Shown here: positions 1 to 8,965 of the stretch, in pieces
Layout: each line of letters opens with the position of its first letter
Numbering within the stretch: the first letter of the stretch is position 1
From: Corynebacterium vitaeruminis DSM 20294
GTDB taxonomy: Bacteria > Actinomycetota > Actinomycetes > Mycobacteriales > Mycobacteriaceae
DNA length: 64,000 bases
Direction: 5' to 3'
Assembly: GCF_000550805.1 (NCBI RefSeq)
Contig: NZ_CP004353.1
Span: 1,488,001-1,552,000, forward strand
The notes under the pieces: generated by a model
What the model was told of the DNA's origin: nothing
Seen by the model: the letters and a program-made list of their open reading frames with translations, nothing else
The model's database searches: none
Made by a program: the position numbers and the translations under genes

Positions 1-278
1 TTCTCGCTGAAGCAGGTGTCGGCGAAGTTGCCCTCGGACTGCCCAAGCCCCGGGAAGTCGAAGCGCAGGCAGGCGATCCCCATCGCGGCCAGCTGCTTGG
101 AGGTGCGCGCTGCGGCCGGGGTGAAGCGGGAACCGGTAAAGCAGTGGGCGAAGAGGGCGAATGCCTGGGGTGCCGTGTCGGGCATGTCGATGGTTCCCGC
201 CATGAGGTAACCCTTGCTGGACGGGACGGAGACGCTGATGGAATGCACGGTTGGCTGGTACTCGCTTTCTTGGAACAC
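1..278 (-). CDS. Alpha/beta hydrolase, 5' part only (runs off left edge)
   Basis: The reading frame continues past the left edge, so only the N-terminal part, about 92 residues, is visible. It shows the beginning of an alpha/beta-hydrolase fold: a beta-strand ending in HCFTGS, the oxyanion-hole region, then the conserved turn LRFDFPGLGQSEG. The catalytic nucleophile elbow lies outside the window. I chose the GTG at 278, which has a GAGG about 9 nt upstream; a GTG at 248 or the ATG at 203 are possible later starts. It is divergent from secA2, a pairing also found in other corynebacteria. The family includes bifunctional hydrolase/OsmC proteins, but the fusion cannot be tested here. Substrate unknown. 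Confidence 0.75.
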   Translation of the reverse strand, partial: MFQESEYQPTVHSISVSVPSSKGYLMAGTIDMPDTAPQAFALFAHCFTGSRFTPAAARTSKQLAAMGIACLRFDFPGLGQSEGNFADTCFSE

Positions 279-681
279 TGGAGGGCCTCGGGGTGGGAGG
301 CTCGGCGTTTGTCGTGCGGGGCGGCGGTTCGTGGACCGCCGACCCGGCGCGTGATCAGACCCCAGCTTAAGCGAGTAATCCTCCTCCGCGCACGCCCCGA
401 GGCTGTCATTTTCCTTAATCGACCCGGGGTGGTGCAGCCTAGCTCACGCGGGGCAGCGCGGTGGGGCGCGGGTTTCATTTCTCGCGCGGGGTGCTTCTGG
501 AGCGCAGTCACTCCGGCGTGGGCATCGAGTGTGGATAATGGAGGGATAGATACGCTTTTACGAAACGCGCTGACCGTGGGTACCCGCGGGTCGCGGTGGA
601 CCGGGAGCAAGAGCTTCGGGATCTGCTCGACCCGCCGCCTCCCCTCGATGCCCCGCGGTCGCGCACGAAAGGGATGACACT
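279..681. promoter_or_regulatory. Divergent intergenic region upstream of secA2
   Basis: About 400 nt without a convincing gene. A GATAAT hexamer at 534-539 is a reasonable -10 for secA2, giving a leader of roughly 135 nt. An open frame just before secA2 (about 540-695, overlapping the secA2 start in another frame) has no good start site and I do not call it. No terminator-like hairpin with a T-run was seen. Confidence 0.4.
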
Positions 682-2976
682 GTGGCCGGACTGAACTGGT
701 TCTGGAGCGCTATGGGCGGCAAATCTGGTCGCAAACAGAAAAAGAGCCGCGCCATTGTGGAACAGGCCGAGCAGATAGCCCTCGACATCGAGTTCAGCAG
801 CCACGAGGAGCTCGCCGCGTGGGCTCGACAGCTGACCAAGGGGGGCAAGCTGAGCGATTCCTCGGAGTTCCTTGCCATCTTGGGCGTTGCCTCCGAGCGC
901 ACGCTCGGGCTCAAGCCCTTCCCGGTGCAGTCCCAGGCCGTTCTGCGCCTGCTTGAAGGCGACGTGATCCAGATGGCCACCGGCGAGGGCAAGACCCTCG
1001 TGGGAGCCATGGCGGCAACAGGCTTCGCGCTCATGGGCAAGAACGTCCACCTCATCACGGTCAACGACTACCTGGCCTCCCGCGATGCGGAATGGATGGG
1101 TCCGCTGGTGGGCTTCTTCGGGCTGTCGGCAGCGGCAATCACGGAGTCCATGAACCGCGAGGATCGACGCGAGGCCTACAAGGCGGACGTCGTCTACGGC
1201 TCCGTCAACGAGATCGGCTTCGACGTGCTCCGCGACCAGCTCATCACCAGCTGGGATGACGCGGTGCAGCACGGGGCCGACGTCGCGCTCGTCGACGAGG
1301 CGGACTCAGTGCTCGTCGACGAGGCGCTGGTTCCGCTGGTTCTCGCGGGAAACGAACCGGGCCGGGCACCGAGTGGCCGCATCACGGAGATCGTGCGCAG
1401 GCTCAAGGAGGGGCGCGACTACTCGGTCGACGATGACCGACGCAACGTCTTCCTTAACGAGCGCGGCGCCAGGATCGTGGAGAAGGCGCTCGGCATCGAC
1501 AGCCTCTACTCCGACGAGCACGTGGGCACCACGCTCGTGCAGGTCAACCTGGCGCTCCACGCCCAGGCGCTGCTTGTCCGAGATATCCACTACATCGTCC
1601 GCGACGGCAAGGTGGCGCTCATCGACGCCTCCAAGGGGCGCGTGGCCGATCTCCAGCGCTGGCCGGACGGCGTCCAGGCCGCGGTGGAGGCCAAGGAGGG
1701 GCTGGCCGTCACGGAGGGCGGGCGCATCCTCGACACCATCACCCTCCAGGCGCTCATGGGACGCTACCCGCTGGTCTGCGGCATGACCGGCACCGCTGTG
1801 GAGGCCACCGACCAGCTTCGCCAGTTCTACGACCTCCGCGTCTCGGTCATCGAGCGCAACCAGGAGCTCCAGCGCTTCGACGAGGCGGACCGCGTCTACG
1901 CGACGATGGAGGAAAAGTTCGCCGCCATCGTCAAGGAGATCGCCGCGATCCACGCCACCGGCCAGCCGGTGCTGGTGGGAACCCAGGACGTGGCCGAATC
2001 GGAGCAGCTGGCGGCCGCGCTGCGGGAGCTCGACATCGAGGTCAACGTGCTCAACGCAAAGAACGACGCGGAGGAGGCGACGATCATCGCCGAGGCGGGC
2101 GACATCGGAAGGGTGACCGTGTCCACGCAGATGGCTGGCCGCGGCACCGACATCAAGCTCGGCGGTGCCGATGAGAAGGACCACGACGCGGTGGTTGATC
2201 TCGGAGGACTCGCGGTGATCGGCACGGCTCGCCACCGCACCGCCCGCCTTGACAACCAGCTGCGCGGCCGCGCGGGCCGCCAGGGCGATCCCGGGCTCAG
2301 CGTGTTCTTCGTCAGTCTCGAGGACGACATGGTTGCCGTTGGCGGCGCGGGGGAGGAGGTCACCGCCCGCCCCGAGCCCGACGGCCGCATCGACTCCAAG
2401 CGCATCAACGACTGGATCGAACACTGCCAGCGCGTCACCGAAGGCCAGCTGCTGGAGATCCACGCGCAGACCTGGAAGTACAACAAGCTCCTCGCGGACC
2501 AGCGCGAGATCATCGACGAGCGCCGCAAGAATCTGCTGGACACCGATCAGGCCTGGCAGGAGCTCTCCGAGCGAAGCCCGAAGCGCGCCGTCGAGCTGGA
2601 GGCGGCGGTCGACCACGACGTCCTCGTGCAGGCCGCCCGCGAGATCATGCTCTACCACCTCGACTTCGGATGGAGCGAGCACTTGGCCCTTATGGACGAC
2701 GTGCGCGAGTCGATCCACCTTCGTGCGATCGCGCGCGAGACCCCGATTGACGAGTATCACCGCATCGCCGTGCGCGAGTTCAAGGACCTCGCCCAGCGAG
2801 CGGTCGATGAGGCGGTGGGGACGTTCGATAGCGTGCTTATCGACGCCGAGGGTGCCCACCTCGAGGACAGCGGCCTCGCCCGTCCGTCCGCCACGTGGAC
2901 CTACATGGTCAGCGATAACCCGCTGTCCGGAGCGGGAAATTCCTTGATCAAGGGCATCGGAGCCATCTTCAAGTAG
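682..2976 (+). CDS. secA2: Accessory Sec translocase ATPase SecA2
   Basis: Preprotein translocase ATPase of the accessory actinobacterial type, 764 residues, acting at the cytoplasmic membrane with SecYEG to export a subset of proteins. The Walker A motif ATGEGKT is at residues 99-105 and the DEAD-type Walker B motif VDEADS at about 204-209, followed by the arginine-finger region QMAGRGTD. The C-terminal SEC-C zinc motif of housekeeping SecA1 is absent and the protein is shorter than SecA1 (usually 840-950 residues), which supports SecA2. The start is GTG at 682, preceded by AAGGGATG. In mycobacteria and corynebacteria SecA2 is a separate paralogue of essential SecA1. It is followed after 300 nt by odhI, the usual corynebacterial order. 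Confidence 0.95.
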   Translation: MAGLNWFWSAMGGKSGRKQKKSRAIVEQAEQIALDIEFSSHEELAAWARQLTKGGKLSDSSEFLAILGVASERTLGLKPFPVQSQAVLRLLEGDVIQMATGEGKTLVGAMAATGFALMGKNVHLITVNDYLASRDAEWMGPLVGFFGLSAAAITESMNREDRREAYKADVVYGSVNEIGFDVLRDQLITSWDDAVQHGADVALVDEADSVLVDEALVPLVLAGNEPGRAPSGRITEIVRRLKEGRDYSVDDDRRNVFLNERGARIVEKALGIDSLYSDEHVGTTLVQVNLALHAQALLVRDIHYIVRDGKVALIDASKGRVADLQRWPDGVQAAVEAKEGLAVTEGGRILDTITLQALMGRYPLVCGMTGTAVEATDQLRQFYDLRVSVIERNQELQRFDEADRVYATMEEKFAAIVKEIAAIHATGQPVLVGTQDVAESEQLAAALRELDIEVNVLNAKNDAEEATIIAEAGDIGRVTVSTQMAGRGTDIKLGGADEKDHDAVVDLGGLAVIGTARHRTARLDNQLRGRAGRQGDPGLSVFFVSLEDDMVAVGGAGEEVTARPEPDGRIDSKRINDWIEHCQRVTEGQLLEIHAQTWKYNKLLADQREIIDERRKNLLDTDQAWQELSERSPKRAVELEAAVDHDVLVQAAREIMLYHLDFGWSEHLALMDDVRESIHLRAIARETPIDEYHRIAVREFKDLAQRAVDEAVGTFDSVLIDAEGAHLEDSGLARPSATWTYMVSDNPLSGAGNSLIKGIGAIFK

Positions 2977-3277
2977 GGGCCGTGGGCGGGGCCTAGCGGG
3001 CCGTTGGCGAGGGGATTTCGGTCAATGTATTGATTTTTCTTCGCTAACTTTGCCTAGGCCACGCGTGTTGGAGGGGGTAATTTCCCTAAATGGAGTAGCG
3101 TAGGGCACGCGAGTTCAAGGGACACGCTAAGATGAAAGCATTAAATCGGGTTTCCGCAAGCTGTGTGGCCAATCGCACTGTTTGCACGAGCTTTGTTTGG
3201 ACGTAATCGTCGTGGGAGGCGCGCGTAGCGCGCTGCGTGGCTAGCCCACAGCCCACAGTTCGACTGGGAGGTTGAAT
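2977..3277 (+). promoter_or_regulatory. secA2-odhI intergenic region with odhI promoter candidates
   Basis: Three hundred bases with no gene. A TAAGAT hexamer at 3128-3133 and TAGCGT at about 3105-3110 are -10 candidates for odhI, leaving a leader of about 140 nt. A GC-rich self-complementary patch (GCGCGCGTAGCGCGC, about 3220-3235) lies in that leader. No strong terminator after secA2 was recognised, so some read-through into odhI is possible. Confidence 0.35.
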
Positions 3278-3709
3278 ATGAGTGACAACACCGGAGCACC
3301 GGACGTACAGGTTGAGACCACGTCAGTTTTTCGCGCTGACCTGCTCAAGGAGATGGAAAACGGTGCCGCTGCTTCGCCAGCGTCCGGCAGCGATGTCACC
3401 CCGCCGGCAGGTGCCGGAATGCTTATTGTGAAGCGCGGACCGAACGCGGGCGCCCGCTTCCTGCTCGACCGTCCCACCACCACGGCGGGCCGTCACCCCG
3501 ATAGCGATATCTTCTTGGACGACGTCACGGTTTCGCGCCGCCACGCGGAGTTCCGCCTTGAGAACGGTTCCTTCACCGTGGTGGACGTCGGAAGCCTCAA
3601 CGGCACCTATGTCAACCGCGAGCCGCGCAACTCGGAGACCCTGTCCACGGGTGATGAGATCCAGATCGGCAAGTTCCGCCTCGTGTTCCTGGCTGGCCCG
3701 GCAGCCTAG
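3278..3709 (+). CDS. odhI: OdhI/GarA, FHA-domain inhibitor of 2-oxoglutarate dehydrogenase
   Basis: A 143-residue phospho-switch protein. When unphosphorylated it binds and inhibits the OdhA subunit of 2-oxoglutarate dehydrogenase, directing 2-oxoglutarate toward glutamate. The N-terminal ETTS motif places Thr14 and Thr15, the known targets of PknG and of PknA/PknB in the C. glutamicum homologue. A FHA domain occupies about residues 48-140, with GR at 71-72, SRRH at 86-89 and Asn108 in the phosphothreonine-binding loops. The ATG at 3278 is preceded by GGGAGG at 3266-3271; a TTG two codons upstream is less likely. The length and the FHA core match the family closely. A terminator follows directly. 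Confidence 0.97.
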   Translation: MSDNTGAPDVQVETTSVFRADLLKEMENGAAASPASGSDVTPPAGAGMLIVKRGPNAGARFLLDRPTTTAGRHPDSDIFLDDVTVSRRHAEFRLENGSFTVVDVGSLNGTYVNREPRNSETLSTGDEIQIGKFRLVFLAGPAA

Positions 3710-3726
3710 TTACGTACCTACTTAGG

Positions 3727-3774
3727 CCCGCCTGAGGGAGTGTCGAAATGACCTCCCGCAGGCGGGTTATTTTT
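3727..3774 (+). terminator. Rho-independent terminator after odhI
   Basis: Inverted repeat CCCGCCTG-a-GGGAG ... CTCCC-g-CAGGCGGG followed by TTATTTTT. It separates odhI from the MerR-type gene. Confidence 0.85.
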
Positions 3775-3903
3775 GTCAAAATCAAGGGCCGATCCTAGAA
3801 ATAGGGGCGTTACGGGTGATTTTCCTCGTTACGTGTGTGACTAGTGTAACCTTGAGTTCTAGTTCCACCATTCGAGCTATCAATCGGGAAACTTTCGTCA
3901 ACC

Positions 3904-4710
3904 ATGAGTGCTTTACCTTCACGCGCCCCGCGCAACGCGAACGCCGTCTCCGGCAAGGCAGCTGCGCCTGCACATCCGGCCAAACCGGCGAAGGCCGCGA
4001 ACACGGTGAAGGAAGCGAAGGCCGTAAAGGCTGTGAAGACGATGTCCATTGGGGTCGTGCTGGAGAAGCTTCATGTCGAGTTCCCCGAGGTCACCGTCTC
4101 CAAGATCCGCTTCCTCGAGGCCGAGGGTCTGATCACCCCGCAGCGCACCTCCTCCGGATACCGCCGATTCACCCAGGCGGACGTCGACCGGCTGCACTTC
4201 ATCCTGAAGACCCAGCGCGATGACTACCTCCCGCTGAAGGTCATCCGCGAGCAGCTCGACGCCATGGATTCGGGCGCGGTCACCCCGCTTCGCCGTGGCG
4301 ATGCCGCCACGCTGGTGTCCCCGGAGGCCTTCAAGGCCCCGGTGGCCACGAGGCTCACCGATTCCGACGTTGCCGAGCAGTCCGGGGTGGACCAGAAGCT
4401 TGTCGCCACCCTGATTTCCTCCGGCGTGATCGTCCCCGATTCCTCCGGGTTCTTCACCAACGACGACGTTGCGATCGTGAGCGCGGCCGAGAAGCTTTCC
4501 GCCTTCGGGTTCGACGCCCGCCACCTGCGCCAGTTGCGCAACACCGCCTCGCGCCAGGCCGACCTCATCGAGCGCGCCGCAATTCCGACCGCCCGATCCG
4601 GCAAGAACGGCCGGGAGCTCGCCGATGAGATGACCCAGGAGATGATGGCGCTTGTGGTGTCCATGCACGCTAACATGGTCAAATCCGTGCTGAGGCAGGG
4701 GCGCAATTAG
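3904..4710 (+). CDS. ftsR: MerR-type regulator FtsR (activator of ftsZ)
   Basis: A 268-residue DNA-binding protein. An N-terminal tail rich in Ala and Lys (residues 1-46) precedes a winged-helix MerR domain starting at MSIGVVLEKL; the recognition segment VSKIRFLEAEGLITPQR is typical. The C-terminal half carries a second helical region and no metal-binding cysteines. The homologue at this position in C. glutamicum, directly after odhI, activates ftsZ and so links to cell division; function here is inferred from sequence and synteny. The ATG at 3904 is used because the tail is preserved in relatives, but the internal ATG at 4042 begins exactly at the domain and cannot be excluded. No strong ribosome-binding site precedes 3904. 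Confidence 0.88.
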   Translation: MSALPSRAPRNANAVSGKAAAPAHPAKPAKAANTVKEAKAVKAVKTMSIGVVLEKLHVEFPEVTVSKIRFLEAEGLITPQRTSSGYRRFTQADVDRLHFILKTQRDDYLPLKVIREQLDAMDSGAVTPLRRGDAATLVSPEAFKAPVATRLTDSDVAEQSGVDQKLVATLISSGVIVPDSSGFFTNDDVAIVSAAEKLSAFGFDARHLRQLRNTASRQADLIERAAIPTARSGKNGRELADEMTQEMMALVVSMHANMVKSVLRQGRN

Positions 4711-4732
4711 CCCCGTCCTCTTCTATGATGAG

Positions 4733-4780
4733 GCGGATGCCAGCGTGAGGTCTTTGGGCTGGCGTCCGCTCGTTCGTTTT
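4733..4780 (+). terminator. Probable terminator between ftsR and the DUF151 gene
   Basis: Eleven-base-pair stem GCGGATGCCAG / CTGGCGTCCGC (one G-U pair), followed by TCGTTCGTTTT. It lies in the 96-nt gap between the two genes. Confidence 0.6.
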
Positions 4781-4806
4781 ATCGTCACCACAGTCAGGAG
4801 CACATC

Positions 4807-5409
4807 GTGTCCTTCGTCGAGATTGAATACCTCAACATTCACTTTCTTCCGCCGGAGAACGAGCCCTGCGCGATCTTTCGGTGGCGCGAGAGGAACCGCT
4901 ACCTTCCCGTGTGGATGAGCGTCGACGACGCACTACTCATCGAGGCGCGCGAGGCGGATGCCGCCCCGCGCCGCCCGCTCACCCACGACGTACTCGTCGA
5001 GACCCTCACCAGGTTGACGAGCGGGGTCTCCGAGATTCGCATCGTGAGCTACTACGAGGGTGTCTTCATCGCCAGCATCGTGCTCAACGACGGAGAAGAG
5101 CTGGACGTGCGCACCAGCGACGCCCTCGCCGTCGCCCGTATCATGGGCCTGCCCATCCTGGCCGACGAGGAGGTACTTGCGCAGGCGAGCATCTTCATCG
5201 CCGACGGGGACGTCGAGGGCTATCTCGGATTCCCGCCGCTTTCCGAAGCCGAGGCTCCGGCCGAGCGACGCGATACCCAGGCGGACGCAGACTTCGAGCA
5301 GCTCATGGCGAACATGGGTGTGAGCGAGGAAGACCTCCTGTCGGCCGATTGGGACGACCTCGACGACGGATTCGACACCGAGGACGGCCCCGACAGCTCC
5401 GAGCGATAA
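4807..5409 (+). CDS. Bifunctional nuclease family protein (DUF151/BFN)
   Basis: A 200-residue protein of the BFN/DUF151 family, some members of which have DNase and RNase activity. The BFN domain covers about residues 1-140, including LPVWMSVDDALLIEAREADA and the conserved block SDALAVARIMGLPILADEEVL. The C-terminal 55 residues are acidic (DADFEQLMANMGVSEEDLL onward) and probably flexible. GTG start at 4807 with AGGAG 7-8 nt upstream. It lies between two MerR-type genes, an arrangement kept across corynebacteria and mycobacteria, though its physiological role there is not settled. A terminator follows the stop codon. Confidence 0.85.
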   Translation: MSFVEIEYLNIHFLPPENEPCAIFRWRERNRYLPVWMSVDDALLIEAREADAAPRRPLTHDVLVETLTRLTSGVSEIRIVSYYEGVFIASIVLNDGEELDVRTSDALAVARIMGLPILADEEVLAQASIFIADGDVEGYLGFPPLSEAEAPAERRDTQADADFEQLMANMGVSEEDLLSADWDDLDDGFDTEDGPDSSER

Positions 5410-5439
5410 TCAGATCAAGATCTCGTGCCATGAGCTTGC

Positions 5440-5467
5440 GGCCCCGCGTTTCTTCCGGCGCGGGGCC
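5440..5467 (+). terminator. Hairpin terminator after the DUF151 gene
   Basis: Perfect 9-bp stem GGCCCCGCG / CGCGGGGCC with a 10-nt loop, 30 nt after the stop. The T-run after it is weak (TTCC), so efficiency is uncertain. Confidence 0.6.
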
Positions 5468-5650
5468 TTCCGCGCGTCTAGAATATCACTCGGTTCGCGC
5501 CATGACCTGCGCTGACTCCTCGCGCACCGCGGTTTTCAAACCTGTGAAACTAGGTGTTTAAGTCGCTCACCGTGGCTGAAGATGTCAGAAGCGACAGGTG
5601 TTTTACATGTGACAGAAGTGGCTCATGGTGCCAACTGGGGGAAAAGAGTC

Positions 5651-5672
5651 TAAACTTCAAGTGGAGGTTTAA
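5651..5672 (+). promoter_or_regulatory. MerR-type dyad operator upstream of the second merR gene
   Basis: TAAAC and GTTTA arms flank the centre TTCAAGTGGAG, a dyad with imperfect 9-bp arms. It sits 28 nt upstream of the -35 box and 110 nt upstream of the start codon. Shape and position fit an autoregulatory MerR operator, but binding is inferred. Confidence 0.5.
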
Positions 5673-5699
5673 GTTTCGGGCGTGTCGCATGTTATCTGC

Positions 5700-5728
5700 T
5701 TGACGTTGTTCTAACCTTGACGAAGAAT
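5700..5728 (+). promoter_or_regulatory. Sigma-A-type promoter of the second merR gene
   Basis: TTGACG (5700-5705), a 17-nt spacer, then AAGAAT (5723-5728). Transcription would start near 5735, leaving a leader of about 48 nt with AGGAG at 5771-5775. Confidence 0.55.
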
Positions 5729-5782
5729 AAAAGAACGTCAGTGTTCTTTAGGCGAGAAACCAGAGATCGCAGGAGAAAACTC

Positions 5783-6331
<549 letters not shown>

Positions 6332-6345
6332 GAAACAAAGAACGA

Positions 6346-6386
6346 GCCCCGGGCTTCCTCTCTGGTGGAAGCCCGGGGCTATTTGT
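6346..6386 (+). terminator. Strong terminator after the second merR gene
   Basis: Perfect 13-bp stem GCCCCGGGCTTCC / GGAAGCCCGGGGC with an 8-nt loop, followed by TATTTGTG. It closes the rightward odhI-ftsR-merR region. Confidence 0.9.
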
Positions 6387-6415
6387 GTGCGCAACACAGT
6401 CGGGAGCGGCCCGCT

Positions 6416-6466
6416 GGCAAAAGACAAGGGTTCCGGCGGACACGATTCGTGCCGGCCGGAACCCTT
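6416..6466 (-). terminator. Terminator for the VWA-domain gene
   Basis: Perfect 12-bp stem AAGGGTTCCGGC / GCCGGAACCCTT at 6426-6466. Read leftward it is followed by TGTCTTTTG, so it serves the convergent gene that ends at 6484. Confidence 0.85.
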
Positions 6467-6483
6467 CCGCGAGTCTGCCTCGC

Positions 6484-7911
6484 TTAAACGCCGCTTGCGT
6501 TGGCGATTGCGGTGGTCAGCTGCGCCGAGTCGGTGGCGTGCGTGACGGTGCCTCCCAGCTCGGTGGCCGCGATTGACAGCGACTCGTCGAGGTCATTCTG
6601 GCCAACAGCAATCACGTCAAGGGTGATATTGCCCGCGCTCCTGGCGGCGTCGATGGCCGCCTGGAGGTCGTAGGAATCCTCGGTACCGGAGACGATGAGA
6701 ACCACGCGCAGAGGCTCGCCGTTGTTGGCCGCGGCCTTGAGCGCGGCAGACACCGCCGAGCGGGACTGAGGCACCCCGCCGGTGCCGAAGTGGAGCACGT
6801 CCTCGGCGGCGTTACGGCCGTTGGACGTGTCGTTGAAGCCGACGTTGGTGCGCCACCCCTGGTTGACGCGCTCCGAGATGGGGGAGGAGTAGTTCCACAG
6901 GTAGACCTGCTTGCCAGCGTCGCCGATCTTGAGCGCCGCATCGTGGATGTCGGACGCGGCCGCGGCGTACCAAGAGTGGTCGTCGAGCTCGGCGCCCATG
7001 ACGTTGGAGGTATCGAGGAGGAACAGAGTGTCCTCGACGTTTGCCTTCGGGGCGGCGGTCTCGGTGCTCGAGGCGGAGGTGTTGGCGGTGACCTGGGCGA
7101 GAGCCTCGAAGGCCGCGACGCTGACCGAGGACGTCAGCGCGTTGGAGTCCGAGGAGGCGGACCTCGCCGCGAAGTCGGAGGCGGCGTCTGCCACCTCTTC
7201 GCTCACCTGGTCGTTGCCGCTGAGCGCCACCGCGCGCAGCGGGATCAGCACGTCGGAGCCGTCCTTTTGAGCCTTCACAAAAGTGTAGCCCTCGGGGAGC
7301 TGGTTTTCTGCCACGGCGATGTTGTCCTTGCCCTCGGCGACCACGTCGCTGACCTTGGCGTACGCGGAGGCGGTGACGGTAGTCGCCACGGAGGTGGCGT
7401 CAGCGCCCTTGGCGGTGGCCACAAAGGCGCTCACCATGGCGTTGCCTTTGCTGGCGTAGGTGATGGCCGCGTCGCTATCCCAGGTGTAGCCGGACTTCGT
7501 GGCCACGCCGACGGCCTCCGATCCCACGACGGGCCAGTCGGCGGTGGATGGCGTGCGATTGGCTACCTGGAGCGTGTCCACGGTTTCCTTGTCCGAGGAA
7601 CCGCTGAGGTAGACGCCCGCGGAGTCGAGCGAACCGGAGGCGGTGGCGGTGACGCACTTTCCGCCTAGGACGCTCTTTGACTCGTTGTACTTGTCGACGA
7701 GCTGCTGGATGAGCTGGGGGGTGTCGCCTGCGACGGGGAGGGTGAGCTCGCCGGCGGTGCAGGAGGTGTCCTGTGCGTTGTTCGTCGACGCGGCGTGCCG
7801 CGACATGAGCCACCACGCGAAAAGCGCGGCGACGACCACGATGGCTAGGACCATCACGATGAAGGAACCCGCGACCCGGTTGTTTCTTGCGCCCGTGGAG
7901 TGACGTGCCAC
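6484..7911 (-). CDS. Membrane-anchored protein with substrate-binding-like and VWA domains
   Basis: A 475-residue exported protein. A signal-anchor helix spans about residues 14-36 (SFIVMVLAIVVVAALFAWWL) after a basic N-terminus; there is no lipobox. The middle region (about 50-270) resembles the extracellular binding half of 'substrate-binding and VWA' proteins. The last 175 residues are a von Willebrand A fold beginning at VEDTLFLLDTS. The metal site is degenerate: the usual DxSxS reads D-T-S-N-V, so metal binding may be altered. GTG start at 7911 with only a weak purine tract upstream. A terminator lies after the stop. Ligand unknown; it faces no clear operon partner. Confidence 0.75.
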   Translation of the reverse strand: MARHSTGARNNRVAGSFIVMVLAIVVVAALFAWWLMSRHAASTNNAQDTSCTAGELTLPVAGDTPQLIQQLVDKYNESKSVLGGKCVTATASGSLDSAGVYLSGSSDKETVDTLQVANRTPSTADWPVVGSEAVGVATKSGYTWDSDAAITYASKGNAMVSAFVATAKGADATSVATTVTASAYAKVSDVVAEGKDNIAVAENQLPEGYTFVKAQKDGSDVLIPLRAVALSGNDQVSEEVADAASDFAARSASSDSNALTSSVSVAAFEALAQVTANTSASSTETAAPKANVEDTLFLLDTSNVMGAELDDHSWYAAAASDIHDAALKIGDAGKQVYLWNYSSPISERVNQGWRTNVGFNDTSNGRNAAEDVLHFGTGGVPQSRSAVSAALKAAANNGEPLRVVLIVSGTEDSYDLQAAIDAARSAGNITLDVIAVGQNDLDESLSIAATELGGTVTHATDSAQLTTAIANASGV

Positions 7912-8056
7912 TATTCTTTCAAGCCTTTCTTTCCTCGGCGGGCAGCTGAAGTGCCCTTAAGCTTAAGCAGGCCTGCCGAACGGAACCGGTGGTGGACCAG
8001 GCGTAGGCGTCTCCGGCTGCGTGTCCGTGTCACTTCCTACCGCGGCAAACTGCCAC

Positions 8057-8938
8057 TCAGTCTAGCCTGCCCAGCGCCTGGTTCAGGGCCGCGACAAGCC
8101 GGTGTCGGAGAACCTCTCCTCGATTTGCCAGTTCCCTCTGCCTCGCGACGTACTCGGCCTTGCCCTCCGGCGTCTCGATGGGCACGACCCCAAATCCGTA
8201 ACCGCGGCAGTCATACGGGCTGGCCTCCATGTCGAGGATCCGGGCGTCGCGCGCGAGCTCGAAGGTGTCCAGCCACAGCTCGCCGGGAACGATGGGGCCG
8301 AGCTTCGCCGCCCACTTGTAGAGGTCCATCGTCGCGTGCAAGCAGCCACGCTGCTCATAAGCCGGCTGGCTCTCGCGGGTGAGCACCCGGAGATTGAGCG
8401 GACGGGCGGACGGAGTGAAAAACCGAAAGGCGTCGAAATGCGTGCAGCGGATGCTGTTGTCCTCGACGACCTGGTTAGTTCCCTCCGCACCCAGCCGGAG
8501 GGGGAGGTCGTGGCGCGGGTGGTTGGTGCGGTAGACCATCGCCCACTCGTGCAGGCCGAAGCAGTCGAAGTGCGCCGGGTTGGTCATGGTACGGGAGAGG
8601 AGATCGAGGATGAAAGCCCAGGACGATCCCCTGACTTGACGCAAGCCCGCCACGTCGACCGTTACTCCCTCGGCACGGTGCGTATAACCCTTCCACTCGG
8701 AATGCGGCGGCTTACCCTCTAGCGCCACACCCACGCCCGGGTGCCAACGGTGCAGGTGGGAGACGCGGACGGGGTAGTACTCGAAGAGGAAGTCATAGAC
8801 CGGGTGCTTCGTTCCCGCGCGGCGCCTGGCCATGTGCTTGCGCGTGAACCCCTCGGCCCGCTTGTCGTGCGCCCGCATCTGCTCGCGCCACTCGGCCTCG
8901 GACAAGACCGTGAGGACGTCGGGGCGGGTCCTAGCCAT
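8057..8938 (-). CDS. Conserved protein, often annotated 3-methyladenine DNA glycosylase
   Basis: A 293-residue cytoplasmic protein of a conserved actinobacterial family that genome annotations commonly call 3-methyladenine DNA glycosylase. I see no helix-hairpin-helix/Gly-Pro-Asp glycosylase signature, so that function is unproven. Conserved-looking blocks include KHPVYDFLFEYYPVRVSHLHRWHPG and CLHATMDLYKWAAKLGP, with many Trp, His and Tyr. The ATG at 8938 follows AGAGAGGAAGAA and is preferred to the ATG at 8959, which has no ribosome-binding site. It starts 27 nt after the stop of the upstream CNNM gene and is probably cotranscribed with it. Confidence 0.6.
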   Translation of the reverse strand: MARTRPDVLTVLSEAEWREQMRAHDKRAEGFTRKHMARRRAGTKHPVYDFLFEYYPVRVSHLHRWHPGVGVALEGKPPHSEWKGYTHRAEGVTVDVAGLRQVRGSSWAFILDLLSRTMTNPAHFDCFGLHEWAMVYRTNHPRHDLPLRLGAEGTNQVVEDNSIRCTHFDAFRFFTPSARPLNLRVLTRESQPAYEQRGCLHATMDLYKWAAKLGPIVPGELWLDTFELARDARILDMEASPYDCRGYGFGVVPIETPEGKAEYVARQRELANRGEVLRHRLVAALNQALGRLD

Positions 8939-8965
8939 TTCTTCCTCTCTACTCATCAAACGGGA

